64,000 nt of DNA, from NCBI GenBank assembly GCA_018894105.1, contig CM032123.1, positions 3,287,001 to 3,351,000 of the forward strand, in the 5' to 3' direction. Origin of the DNA: Jacaranda mimosifolia. Its lineage: Eukaryota; Streptophyta; Magnoliopsida; Lamiales; Bignoniaceae. A program made the translations under genes and the position numbers. The notes beneath the pieces are model-generated. The model was not told the DNA's origin. It saw nothing but the letters and a program-made list of their open reading frames with translations, and made no database searches. Positions 42,169 to 53,740 of this stretch are shown piece by piece. The first letter of the stretch is position 1, and every line of letters begins with the position of its first letter.

Positions 42169-42683
42169 GGTAATGTTTGGATATGAATTATGTGTTTTGG
42201 ATTATATATTTTGGGAGAATGAGTTTTGGAAGTGGGGTTGAGAAATGCGAAATTTGTGTTGGGGAATATGATGTATATTTATTTATGTTTTGGGAATAGT
42301 AAGAAATTATTTTAGGGAATTTTGGTATGTTTGTTTATGTTTTGGGAGCAGACAATTTTTACTGTAACAGTCAAATCAATGATTTTTTTATTGAATTTTT
42401 GAGGTGAAAATGAAATTAAATAATATTTTTTATAGTAAAAATAATAAAAAAATATATAATATGTATATGTGATGATTGAATATGATTTTTTAATTGAAAA
42501 AATAATGATAAAATATTATGATATATATATATGTATGTATATGAGGTTTTTGGTAATAAGTATATTGATTTGGAGGGGTATTTTGGGATTAATAGTGATT
42601 TTTTTGGCAAAAAAGTAAACTATATGTTTGATTACATTTTGCCAAAATAAATTTGTTTTGGCAAAATGTAACCAAACATAGCC
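42169..42683. mobile_element. MITE, TTTGGTTATG family
   Basis: Left end GGTAATGTTTGGATATGAAT and right end GTAACCAAACATAGCC are inverted, with ATA on both sides as a possible 3-bp duplication. Contains the family block ATTATGTGTTTTGGATTATA. Close to 51026-51481. Confidence 0.7.
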
Positions 42684-43252
42684 ATATTCTTTTTCGTTTC
42701 AACTTTCTTTTTTACCTTATTCTTTCAAATATGAGTTATCTATTTTTTTATTTGTTGAAAAAGAGGTTGAAAATAGATCTTTCATTTAGACCATTTAGTA
42801 ACCTATTTCAGCAGATAAGTGTCCTCATTTCCCACATAACTTCTACTTAACCTTTGGGAGGTTATGTGGGATAAATGATTATTGAATCTGATTATGGAAT
42901 AGCAAAAATGCTGCAAAAATGAAACATCAATTGGAAGAATTCTGTGGGTAGAATTCTATGCATGAAGATGGCTTTCTAATTCTATGAAAATATACTAGAA
43001 TATATGAGAACTTGTATTTAAGTTGTGAACATGAAATGGCTTTAGTTTGTAAGTAATTTTAGGCTAAGGAGAAAAGAAAATTGACAAAAAAAGGTTGGTG
43101 AAATTGCCCTAAAATCCCGCATCTAATGTTAATATTCTTGGTTCAATTTCTGCATTTTTATTTTCCTTCGCTATTCAACTTGATGACATAAGTCTGGTTT
43201 AAGTTAGTTTACTTTCTGATCCCTTGGTCCGTATATTTATTAAGGGCTTGTT
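42684..43252. other. Spacer
   Basis: Nothing recognised. Confidence 0.5.
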
Positions 43253-43712
43253 CACTAGCATTTTGGCCATTTTCTAGAAAAAAATTTGGGAGAATGAGTT
43301 TTTGGAAGAAAACTTAGAAAAAGTGTCAAGTGTTTGTTTATATTTTGGGGAAATAAGGAAAATGGATTAATAATAAGTTGTTTATTTGTTAATGTTTTGG
43401 TGGGGGGACAAATTTTACTGTAAATGTCAAATCAGTTACTTTTTTGTTAGGTTTGTAGGAAGAAATTATTTTTTTTTTATGTAATGTGTATATATATATA
43501 TATACTTTGATGGTGTGTATATATATATATACTTGAGTGTTAGGTAGGTCAAGGTAGGGCTAGGGTAGCGTGTATGGTCTTTTTGAGATTGAATTTTAAG
43601 GGTTTTTTAGGTATAAATTTTTTGTGTTTTGGGAAAATTATTGAAAAATGTGTATGTTTTTTGAAATTGTTTTGGGAGTTGGGAAAATTTTTCCCAAAAT
43701 GCTAGTGAACAT
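43253..43712. mobile_element. MITE with TTCACTAGCATTTTGG ends
   Basis: GTTCACTAGCATTTTGG at the left and CCCAAAATGCTAGTGAAC at the right form clean inverted ends of about 17 bases. The interior is AT-rich with a TTTTACTGTAAATGTCAAAT block shared with the TTTGGTTATG family. Confidence 0.65.
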
Positions 43713-43970
43713 AGGGATTTTTTTGAGTCAATTTATAAATTATTTTCCATTTTGATTCAATGATTCGTATATTTATAAAAATAAAACTCTGCTATGTATA
43801 TGGATGATATAATATGTAGGGATTGAGTATAGTATTCTTTTTCATAGTTTTTTAAGTCAATTTATAAATTGTTTCCTTTTGACCTGTTGGTTTACAAATA
43901 ATTTGTAAAGATAAAACTCTCCATTATGTGTGTGTATATATATGTATATATATATAGAGAGTGAGATTGA

Positions 43971-44288
43971 GGGCTCGTTTGCTTGATATGTTTGGATTAG
44001 GCATAATACGTATAACTAGGATAAATAGTGGGTTATTGTGTATCCCATTTAATATTTGTTTGCATATTTCAAATAACTTAATATCCAATTTTGATTATTT
44101 GCTTGACATGATTATTCCATTTGATAAAATATATCACGCCTCAAGGCCTTGATACACAAGCAAAGTTTGGTTTTAAATTCATGTCGGACCCTAACTGTAT
44201 CAAGAGCTTCTAAAAATGAACCAAATATTGGAATTGAATTGGATTCTGTATCTATCATGCAATATCAAAACAAGCAAACGAGCTCTAA
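43971..44288. mobile_element. MITE with GCTCGTTTGCTTGAT ends
   Basis: GAGGGCTCGTTTGCTTGATAT at the left is inverted relative to ATCAAAACAAGCAAACGAGCTC at the right. About 320 bases, non-coding. A (TA)n tract precedes it. Confidence 0.7.
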
Positions 44289-44434
44289 GTATATTATTAA
44301 TTTTTATGTATATTCTCATGCACGCTAAATGTTTGTTATAATTCAAATATTCAATTTCACATCTACAATTCTAAGAGTGATACTATTAAAGTAATTGGCT
44401 ATTCAACATTGTATACATGTACAAAATATACAGG

Positions 44435-44721
44435 CACAGCCAACAAACGCCGCGAATTGTTGAATAGTGTCCATTGTGCTAAAATAATGTGGCAAGTTTG
44501 CTTTGAATTGATTCGAAGAACACATAAATTATTGCAGGTGTTCGTATTTATCAACATTTATCGGACCTCGACCCCAATAAAACCAAAAAATGGGTTAGGG
44601 AATCAGTGACAAGAAATAGAATAAAGTTAGGTGATTTGATATTTTGTTGACCTCAATACAAAAAGGCCAAACCACTACCCAGACTCCCAATTGTATGCCA
44701 TTTGATGTCTTGCTGGTGTTT
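44435..44721. repeat. Local duplication, copy 1 (unoccupied)
   Basis: Matches 50855-51570 in order and orientation: CGAATTGTTGAATAGTG..., AATCAGTGACAAGAAAT, GGTGATTTGA, TTGACCTCAATACAAAA, ATTTGATGTCTTGCTG. It lacks the MITE that interrupts copy 2. Confidence 0.8.
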
Positions 44722-45753
44722 GTTTCTTACCTTGTGCCCTGTTTCAGAAACCCGTTTTTGTCTGAGAAAAATTCAATGCAAAAAAGACGTGTCAACCTTG
44801 GCTATCTTATTATATGTATTAATAATTTTTTAATGGATATCTTATTATTTACTATATGATAAATATATGTAACGTTTTCTTTTAACATTATGATAAAGAT
44901 TGTTTGAGGTTAAAATATAGCGGGGGATAACTACAAGAATACGTGCCCACTTTCTCTCATTAATATTTCCATAACATCATTTAGCAATAAAATAGCATAA
45001 TGGTTCAAACATAGGCATATTTTGGCCCACCCATGACCCACCTAATATTCCAATGCCACAGCCATGCTTTAAACTTAAGGGCAAAATTATAAAAAAATAT
45101 AGTATAATTTTTTTGTTTATTTTGTTTTCTTTTTTGGAGTAATATCATTTTGTGAAGCATTTGAATTCAATAACTATAAATCATGCCTAAGAGGGTTTGC
45201 AACTAGAATATCTTATAAGTCTCTACACGTTATAAAATGTTTTTGAAACTATTATATTTTTATACCATAAGTTTTAGAAATGTTTGGCTAAAAGATATTT
45301 TGAATTTATAAGATATTAATAATGATAATTTGTACTAATGTGATTACAATTATTAAAATTTTAAAATAAATTAAAAACTTCTTATTTTTCTTAAAAGAGT
45401 TTATAAGTTGTGTTTTTTAGAAGTTATAAATCCACCTAAATACTCTCTATATGTTCGTTAAAATAAAACGAAAATTCACTTCATTACAAAAGAAAAAGAA
45501 GCAATTTGTTATTATTTGCATGAGAAATTCATGATTTTCAGTTGAAAAAGAAAAAGGAAAAGCAATATGAGAAAGTAAAGCCTGTTCAAAACAAAACATC
45601 GTGAACTCGCGTGGCTGAGCCAAATTTCGCATGAACACACTCGAATCACGTGCAACTTTTTATTTTTTTTTAATAATTAATCTCACCTGCCCCGTCGAAC
45701 ACGAACTGTAGCAAAAACTACAGGACGGAATAAATTGGTAGTTTGCAACTAAC
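44722..45753. other. AT-rich spacer
   Basis: No gene seen. The stretch about 45250-45440 has TTTGGCTAAAAGATATTT and TTATAAGTTGTG words related to the element at 46688-47420 and may be a decayed copy. Confidence 0.4.
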
Positions 45754-45995
45754 GGGTTTTTTTATTTGTAAATTGTCAAAATATTTTTTAATTTTTAAAA
45801 TATAAACAAATAATTCATTATATTTTCTAATTTTATTATTCAAAATACATTCAAAAAGCCCAAAATATCCTCTCAATTTCACTTACCGCCCAAAACACAA
45901 ACAAACACCCATCATATTTCCCAACCCTACTTCCCAAAAATCATTTTGCTAAAATATTTTGACAAAATACTCCAATTCATAAACAAACAAACCCT
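45754..45995. mobile_element. MITE, possible TAA TSD
   Basis: GGGTTTTTTTATTTGTAAATTG and AATTCATAAACAAACAAACCC are inverted, each continuing into TCAAAATATTTT. TAA lies next to both ends. Confidence 0.6.
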
Positions 45996-46687
45996 AATTT
46001 ATTTCACAAGTTAAAATTGTCAAAAAAAAAAAAAAAAAAAGAAGTCTCATTTCCCCTTTCTTAACTCTTTTGGGCCTTTTTGCTCCTTTTCAACTTATAC
46101 CGCTGCTTTAGGATGATGAAAAAAGGAACTTAGGACCAGTTTGGACACGCGTTTTATGTTGGCCTGCATTAAGTTGAAACGAAAAAGGAAAAGCTTTTCA
46201 TAGGTATCACGATTTTTATTTCTCATTATTTTTTTACATATTAATCAAGCAAGATTTAGACAGTATAATTAGAGCTTCTTCTTCTTCTTCAGCTTTGAAT
46301 CCTTTGCTGCTAAGAAACTGAAATATATTGCCCTTTTACTGCTTTTTTCTTACAAAAGTGGTGGAAAAATATTCTGTTTGTAGTTAGTGAAAGAGCTTTT
46401 TCTAATATTCTTATATTCCCAGCTGAAAACAATGCTGCCAACTTTTTGCAGGAAGTACCACTCTGCCAATATTTTCTATAAGTATTGGACCCGTGTTCTT
46501 AATAATGTCTTAGATTCGATGGTCTTTATCAATCGAACTCATCTCTGATAGCAGGCTTAGTTGAACATAGGAATTTTCTGATCAAAATTTAACATAAACA
46601 TTAACTTGTTTAAGAGACAGATTAATGAATTGTTATTACAAGTTTGTAACTTATCCGTTGGTTCGTTTCTTCTGCAAGCGAGATTTA
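45996..46687. other. Spacer
   Basis: Nothing recognised apart from a poly-A run near 46025. Confidence 0.5.
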
Positions 46688-47420
46688 GAGGGTGTTTGGC
46701 TAAATTTATTTAAAAGATCTAGAGGATATTTGGGTGAGCTTATAAGCTTCTCAAAGCATCTTATAAGATGTTTAAAAGCTTATAAGATGATAAAAAGTAT
46801 TTGATAAATTTTTTAGAAAAAGAGTTTATAAGATCATAAAACAAGATGTTAGAATCTTATAAGCTCTTTTAAAAAAAGTAAGGAGACCCTAACTTATTTT
46901 TAAAATCTTAACAAACTCTTTCATTTTTAACCATTTTAATTATAAAATTACCATTACTAACATCTTATAAGCTCTAAAATTTTATTTTATCCTAACATTT
47001 CAATAACTTATTTTGAAAATAAGATCTAAGCTCCAAAAACATCTTATAAGATATAGGAGCTTATTAGGGTGTTTGGTTGAGCTTATAATTAAGCTCTTCA
47101 AAACATCTTATAATATGTTTAAAAGTTTATAAGATATTAAAAGTGTTTGATAATTTTTTTTTTAAAAAGCTTATAAAATGTTAAAATAATAAATATTAGA
47201 ATCTCATAAATTAGGAGAATCCAACTTATTTTCAAAATCTTATCAAACTCCTTTAATTTTAACTTAATTGCAAAATTGCAATTACTAAGATCTTATGAGA
47301 TTCAAAATTTTATTTTATCCAAATATTTTAATAATTTATTCTAAAATTAAGATCGAATATCTTATAAGTTCTAAAAACATCTTATAAGATATATTAAATA
47401 AGTTTAGCCATACACCCTCC
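46688..47420. mobile_element. Tandem-dimer MITE
   Basis: Outer ends GAGGGTGTTTGGCTAAA and TTTAGCCATACACCCTC are inverted. Inside are two head-to-tail units of about 340 bases, each with GAGCTTATAA..., CATCTTATAAGATG, TTTATTTTATCC and AAAAACATCTTATAAGATAT; the second unit starts GGGTGTTTGGTTGAGC at about 47069. Confidence 0.7.
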
Positions 47421-47952
47421 TAATATATACTAACAGTAGGAGGGTGTTAAAGTTTTGGAGGGCCAATGAGAAGTAAGCCAAAAGTGTAAGGGTCCATTTG
47501 CAAATTAAGGAAACAATTATGATCGATGATAATTGAATTTCCTAGGTATGCTGAGTTAATTTGCATAATTAATGGATAAAGGGGTCCATGCATATATATA
47601 GTATAATATAATTTAAGATCTTGGCTTGGAAACTTTTTCTTAATGTAATGTACTTTTTTAGTGTTTTAAGTACGTAATATGGAGAATGCAATAAATTAAA
47701 CTATCCTTGAATCAATTAAGTACAATTCCTAATCATTGGTCAACTAAACTTTAAGATAATTTGGTACTTCAATTTGATACTTAAGTCAGTTTTATTAATT
47801 TTGAAGAAGATTGCGAGTGCACGCAGCAAAAAACTTGCTCGCATGTAACGGAGCTTGTTCGATATATTAAATGTTACATACATTAACAAATGTAACGACT
47901 TATGTTTGTATATGACTGGCCATAAAATATGCATAGATGCACAATAATATTT
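47421..47952. other. Spacer
   Basis: Nothing recognised. Confidence 0.5.
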
Positions 47953-48377
47953 TAGAGTTTCATTTTCATTTTCACTATTTCTAAAATTTAAAAAATTAGT
48001 TAGTGAAAATAAGTTGAAAATGAGTTTGTATTTGGATGAATTGTTGGAAAAGTAATGATTATTTTTTTTAATTTATACACTCGTACATTAGGAGTCCGTT
48101 AGAGCTCGAACTCCTGATCTCTCATATCATGTGGGAGACTTATGCTACTGGGCCACAGGCCGCTCAGCAATGATTATGTTGGGTTTAGTATGTTGTAGGT
48201 GGAGAGAAATAGAAATAGTGAAATAGAAAGAGAAGATATATAAGTTATTAGAAAATGTGTTTTGAAAATGAAAATAAAAATAATGTTGGGTAAAAATATA
48301 TAAAAAGTGATCTACTTAATTTTTAAAATAGTAGAAAATGAAAAAAAAGGGCTATGAAAATGAAACCAAACGGGGCC
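47953..48377. mobile_element. MITE, PIF/Harbinger-like (copy 2), interrupted by a SINE
   Basis: Same family as 31-307: shared AAATGAGTTTGTATTTGGAT, TTAGTATGTTGTAGGTGG and ATATATAAAAAGTGAT. The right end is ATGAAACCAAACGGGGCC; the left end is decayed. A SINE occupies 48063-48168. Confidence 0.7.
48063..48168 (-). mobile_element. tRNA-derived SINE, copy 2, with 9-bp TSD
   Basis: Read on the minus strand it has TGGCCCAGTAGC (Pol III A box) and AGTTCGAGCTC (B box) about 35 bases apart, and an A-rich tail. A perfect duplication AATGATTAT flanks it (48054-48062 and 48169-48177). Confidence 0.85.
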
Positions 48378-49652
48378 TTAAGCTTTCTTATTAAGCTTGC
48401 GAATTTCAAGAGAATTTGGTCTTCTTGTCACAGAATATTTCATACAGAAAAATTAATCCAATATATTTTATTTGGAAAGAATCATATAAATTGCATTTGG
48501 ATGCTGGTTAGTTTGATTTATCTATTTGTGATATGTAGTGTACCCTCCCCCCACCCCACCCCCCACACACACGCGCACACATATATATATATATTTAGTA
48601 ATAGTTAATGTAAATAATTGATTAAAAAAAGAAATTATTCAATATTAATTAAAAAATAAGCAGTTTTTAATTTTCATTCATTAACTTTTATTATGGGCCT
48701 TCAAATAAAAATTAATTATCTAAATTTATTAAATTTAATTTAATTTATTTTTAATTAAAGATAAAAATTAAAATCAATTAACAAAATTTTTGTTTTGTTT
48801 TATTTTTTAAAATTCAAAACAAATTCTTATATAGGTCTATGTTTACAATCAAGTAATCAAGTGAAGACTATTAAGTTAGACCAATTACGATATATGCATT
48901 TTATTTGTTTGGAAAATATTATAGGGGTTTAGCCAACAAAATATTAAGGGACTTGCAAAATATTAAAATCTCTAATTTTGACTTTAATATGATTGAGACA
49001 AAGAGATAAATATATGTCAATATTGTGTTTCAATAGTAACAAATGGGAGAACTTTTTCCACAATGAATATTGTCAAGAACATGCTTTAGAATAAGATGAA
49101 ACCAACTATTTAGTTATTTATATTGAGAAAAATATTATTAAAAATTTTAATATTAATGCAATCATTCATAAATTTTATAATATAAAAGAGAGTTGCGCCC
49201 AATTTCAATAAAAATGTGTTTTTGAATTTGCAAATTACAAAAATTATATTTGAACTTTTAAGCTTTATAGTTTTACACCACCCCCCCAAAAAAACACACA
49301 CACACATTTCCATTTCTCGATCGGTCCTTGCTTTTAGGTCTATCTGACCGTATAGATCGATTTGATAGGACTATGAGATGATCAAATTCTAGAGTGCAAT
49401 CAAAATTAGAGGTTTAAGATTTGTAATGGCTCTCTAAATCCCGGGTATTGAAGGTTAAAATTATCTCTGAGTAGATTAGAGATAGTATAGTGATTCAATT
49501 TGTTTTCAGAACAAATGACAGTATTATTTATATATGGTACACTGCTAAAGTGGCCTTATACCATTTTGTATAAGTAGAGGATGGACACGCTGTCATCATG
49601 TATAACAATTGAACGACCAGACATTCGGGTTGTTTCAATTGGCGGATCGAAC
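48378..49652. other. AT-rich spacer
   Basis: No gene recognised. Small CA/CCCC tracts at about 48545-48590 and 49277-49310. Confidence 0.5.
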
Positions 49653-49660
49653 CTTCCACA

Positions 49661-50670
49661 TATGGGTGTCAATAGGGCTGTTAACGAATCAAACCTTTAT
49701 CAAATAATTCGAGATTCGAATTCGAAATTTAACGAATTTGAATTTGAATTTGAGTCTAGCATAATATTCTATATATAATCGAATCCGAATCAAATCCAAT
49801 AATATTCGAATTCGATATTCGATAAAATATTCGAATATATTTTATTATATACATTATTATATATTAATATTTTTATTTCTCAAATTTTAAATTTTTTATG
49901 ATTTATAGTAATGAAGTCATTGAATATTATGCCAACTATTACATGTATTTGATATTTACTTTTTGGATAAATAAAATATTTTCATTTTGTGACCGTAATA
50001 AAAAGGTGAAAAATTAATAAATAATTCAAAATTTAAATAAAAAATTGAGTTAATCGAATATTCGAATTGAATCCGAATATATCGAATAGTTACTCAAATC
50101 GAATTCGAGGCCAATTTAGGATTCGAATTCGAATTCGAATTCGAATACGAATAAAATATATCGAATCGAATCCGAATCCGAATCCGAATCCTCAGATATT
50201 CGGTTCAATTCGATTCGTTAACAGCCCTAGGTGTCAATGTGGGTTAGAATCTATGGGCTCAAACCAATTCATATGATTTTGGGTTGGGTTAGGTTGGGCT
50301 CAATATTTCAAAAATAATTTGAGCGGGTTACAATTTAAATGAGTTGTATCAAATTTGGGTTCAAAATGAATTTTTAGTAAATTCAAAATGAGTCTACTCA
50401 AAAAATTTAATTAATTTAACAAATTGTATATTAAATAGAGTATAAAAGGCATAATAATATTTCTATGGTCTTTTGAATTACTTTTTTGAAATAGGTAAAT
50501 TAAATCAATTTTTTTGTTTTCTATTGAAACTATTTCAACTCCAACCCAACCCACAACTTTACTCATTTTGAATTCAACCCATCTATTTTAACTCATATAG
50601 AATATAACTCATTTTGAACCCAACCCACATAAACACAAACCCAACTCAACCCACTCATTTGCCACCACTA
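49661..50670. mobile_element. hAT-like element (outer), interrupted near its left end
   Basis: Left end TATGGGTGTCAA resumes after the insertion as ATGTGGGTT, and the right end is ACCCACTCATTTGCCACCACTA; subterminal GGGTTGGGTT words match 1181-2479. Flanking octamers CTTCCACA and CTACCACC match at 6 of 8. Confidence 0.7.
49673..50229. mobile_element. hAT-like element nested in 49661-50670, perfect 8-bp TSD
   Basis: Ends TAGGGCTGTTAACGAATC and GATTCGTTAACAGCCCTA are flanked by GGTGTCAA on both sides (49665-49672 and 50230-50237). The subterminal zones are unusually full of GAATTCGAATTCG and AATCCG repeats. Confidence 0.9.
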
Positions 50671-50854
50671 CTACCACCCAAAGAGATTAAGGCAGACCCA
50701 ATAAGTCTGGCTTATAAATGGTCGAGACAATTACCCGTTAAAAGATTTATTATATATGTGGGGCTAGTATAAATATACTATATACCTACGCTCGACTCAA
50801 TACCCGTATCCAATTTGCGTATCCAGATTAATTGTGGAAAAAAAAAATTGTTAA

Positions 50855-51570
50855 GACCAACAAGTTGCACACACTACTTGACGAATGCTGTGAATTGTTG
50901 ATCAGTGTATGTTGTGCCAAAATTATTCTGACAAATTGTGTTTTAATTGACCTTGACTGTTGACTCCCATAAAAACAAAAAAAATGGTTAGGAAAATCAG
51001 TGACAGGAGAAATGGCATTTGTTATGGTAATGTTTGGTTATATTTTATATATTTTGTATTATGTGTTTTGGGAGAATAGATTTTGAGAAAGAGATTAGGC
51101 TTGGGGTTGGGGAGGGGAAATGTGAAAGTTGTGTTGGGTAATATTATGAATTTTTGTTTATGTTTTGAGAAATAGTTAGAAAATTATTTTGGAAAGTCTT
51201 GGTATGTACAATTTTTACTATAAAGGTTAAATCAATACTTTTTGTTGGTTTTTTTTTTTTTGTGAAAATAGAATTGAATAATTTTTTTATGATAAGAGTA
51301 ATAATAAAATATATGTTATATATTTATATATTGATATATATATATATATTCAAAAATGGGAAAGTTTTGCAGATAGTGAAGGATAAAAAGGGGGTATTTT
51401 GAAAATTTTTAATTTGATATTTTGAACGAAAAAAGAACGTATGTTTGATTATATTTTACCAAAATGTAGCCAAACATAGCCGGTGATTTAACAATTTTTT
51501 GACCTCAATACAAAACGGCCAAGCCAACATATGACTCCTGGTTGTACGCTATTTGATGTCTTGCCAGCAT
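50855..51570. repeat. Local duplication, copy 2 (carries a MITE)
   Basis: Same order as 44435-44721 but split by the MITE at 51026-51481 between AGAAATGGCATTTGTTAT and GGTGATTTAAC. Confidence 0.8.
51026..51481. mobile_element. MITE, TTTGGTTATG family
   Basis: GGTAATGTTTGGTTATATTT and ATGTAGCCAAACATAGCC are inverted ends. Insertion is supported by the unoccupied copy at 44435-44721. Confidence 0.8.
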
Positions 51571-51685
51571 TTTTTTTTTTTTTTTTAACTTATTCTCGTT
51601 TTGCATTCGTTGGTATCGTCTCATATTTTACTTCATAAACAAATATTGAATGTGTTGATATTTTTTAATAAATTCCCGAGGTTGG

Positions 51686-51710
51686 GACCGGCGGGCGGCG
51701 GCGGCGGCGA
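51686..51710. repeat. (GGC)n tract
   Basis: GGCGGGCGGCGGCGGCGGCG stands alone in AT-rich DNA. Confidence 0.85.
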
Positions 51711-52535
51711 CACCCGTGTGGGCACATCCTCATGAATCCCTTAATTGATACTTTATCAAGCATCAATACTTGAACCATATATATGGTGTATTTTCATTGG
51801 GTAAATTTTTTATATGAGATAAGTGATTTTGGATCAGACTAAAAAGCCTTTTATATTCTCACTTATTCCTCTATACTTTGTATCATAATCAATGTAGAAT
51901 TTCCCCCACATATATAATCTTTGCCTTTGTGTCTCCCTCCTCATATATATACATAATACTTATGAATTCCAACCAAATTAGCATCCATCCATAAGATTTA
52001 ATCCCTTCTTACACATGTAATTAAACATAAATCCCAATTGATTCGATACCAATTACAACCTACTAGTTACCATTAAACTACCTGTTTATTTCATCTTTAC
52101 CATTTATTATTTATAAAAGGTTCGTTGTATTATTCATCTGTTTTCCTTTTTTTTTTAATTATTTTATATATGCAGAAGTAACGATAGTAGAATCGAGGCT
52201 TTGTGAGAGGAGTAGCAAGACATGGACAGGATTCTATGGAATCTCCAGCAACTGTGATAAACACTGCCGGTAGTGGGAGCATGCGAGCCAGGTGCTTGTC
52301 ACGCTGAATTTCCAGGATTTGCACGCTTTTGCTATTTCAACTGTTAAGTAATATATAGTATTAATTGTATTTTATGAAAAATAAATAATACACCGTATAT
52401 GTACATGTATGTTTGTATGTATTTATGTCTGAATGTATATATATGGATACAAACATAAGAATTAATTGCTTGTTCATATAACATACGTAGCTATAAGTTC
52501 ATGTGGAACCATTTCTCCTATATATGCATACCAAT
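51711..52535. other. Spacer with unassigned GC-richer patch
   Basis: At 52195-52325 a GC-richer patch opens a 64-residue frame on the minus strand, but I do not recognise the peptide. The remainder is AT-rich. Confidence 0.35.
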
Positions 52536-52548
52536 AAGTTCATGTTTA

Positions 52549-52744
52549 ATGTCCAGTGGCTTGCAGCCCATTGTCATTACTCTCCCCTATTATATGGGAA
52601 GTCTCGAGTTTGAATTCAAATGGATTTCTTCGTACATTTTATGTGCATCTAGTTGTGCAGTTTGTACTTTCATTTACTTTATTTGATAATTTGATACTAT
52701 TTACTTGTAAAAATATTTTTCGTTATTTGTGATGTTCTCTCAAA
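52549..52744 (+). mobile_element. SINE, second family, with 13-bp TSD
   Basis: Flanked by a perfect duplication AAGTTCATGTTTA (52536-52548 and 52745-52757). TCCAGTGGCTTGCAGCC near the 5' end resembles an A box and GAGTTTGAATTC a B box. The 3' end is CGTTATTTGTGATGTTCTCTC followed by A; the same 3' end occurs at 3025-3064. Confidence 0.8.
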
Positions 52745-52757
52745 AAGTTCATGTTTA

Positions 52758-53696
52758 GTAATCATATCATAGAGCCATAAATTGAAATAAGGATCTAAAC
52801 CGATATGAGAACACGTATTTCCATAATTTTAATGAGCAATTGTATGATGTAACATTATTCAATTATTATTTTTTAATTAGATTATTTGGCATTGCATTAA
52901 GACAACCAATTAAATTGACTAATTAAATGTAATAAATGAGGCATATTTTCAGGACGGATGGAATGTGTTACATATTGGCATTAATAAGGGGACCACTTTT
53001 TTATGTTAGAAGGCAACTAAGTAGTTGTTTGTCACATTATTGTCGGAAAATTATAAATATATCTTTCGAAGCAATGAATTGTGTCATAAATTACATTGAA
53101 TTATATGCTGATAACTGAAAACAATATTAATGACTCAAAATTAATATATACATTTAAAGGGAAGAAACTGAGTGGCATGCAATACCCAAATGTCAACATT
53201 GGGGTCAGTGTTTCTTTTTAAATAAATAAATACATAATTTACTATATTATGAATATAAATCATCAAAAACTATATATAATTATAAGCAATAATTATTAAA
53301 AAAAAATCAAATAGTAAACAAATACCAATCACTTATAATTAAAGTAGATAAAAACTTATATTTAAAAATAATTGAACTTCAAATAAAAAATGTTTTATTC
53401 TTTGACCCTTAATTTCCTACTTGTAATGAAATCCAAATCAATATTGACATTGTTAAAAAAAATAAAAATAAAAATAAAAAATTAATGTGTTTTTGGTAGG
53501 GTGAATATGAGAGGTCAAATCAAATCAATTCAAGTGTCTCATCCAATCCATATATTAACTTAAAGCGAAAATGCAGCCAAAATAGAAATACGCGTGGCTT
53601 GCTGAGCAGACTCTATCTAAAAATTATTATTATTATTATAAAAATAATATTAATAATAAAATAAAGTTATCATCACTAGTACATGCCACGAATCAT
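52758..53696. other. AT-rich spacer
   Basis: No gene recognised. Confidence 0.5.
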
Positions 53697-53740
53697 GGTT
53701 GTGTTTGGTTATATTTTTTATTTGATTTTATTATGTGTTT

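Noticed and set aside
52130..52324. A 64-residue minus-strand frame in a GC-richer patch
   Set aside because: The peptide was not recognised and no neighbouring exons fit; kept only as a remark on the spacer.
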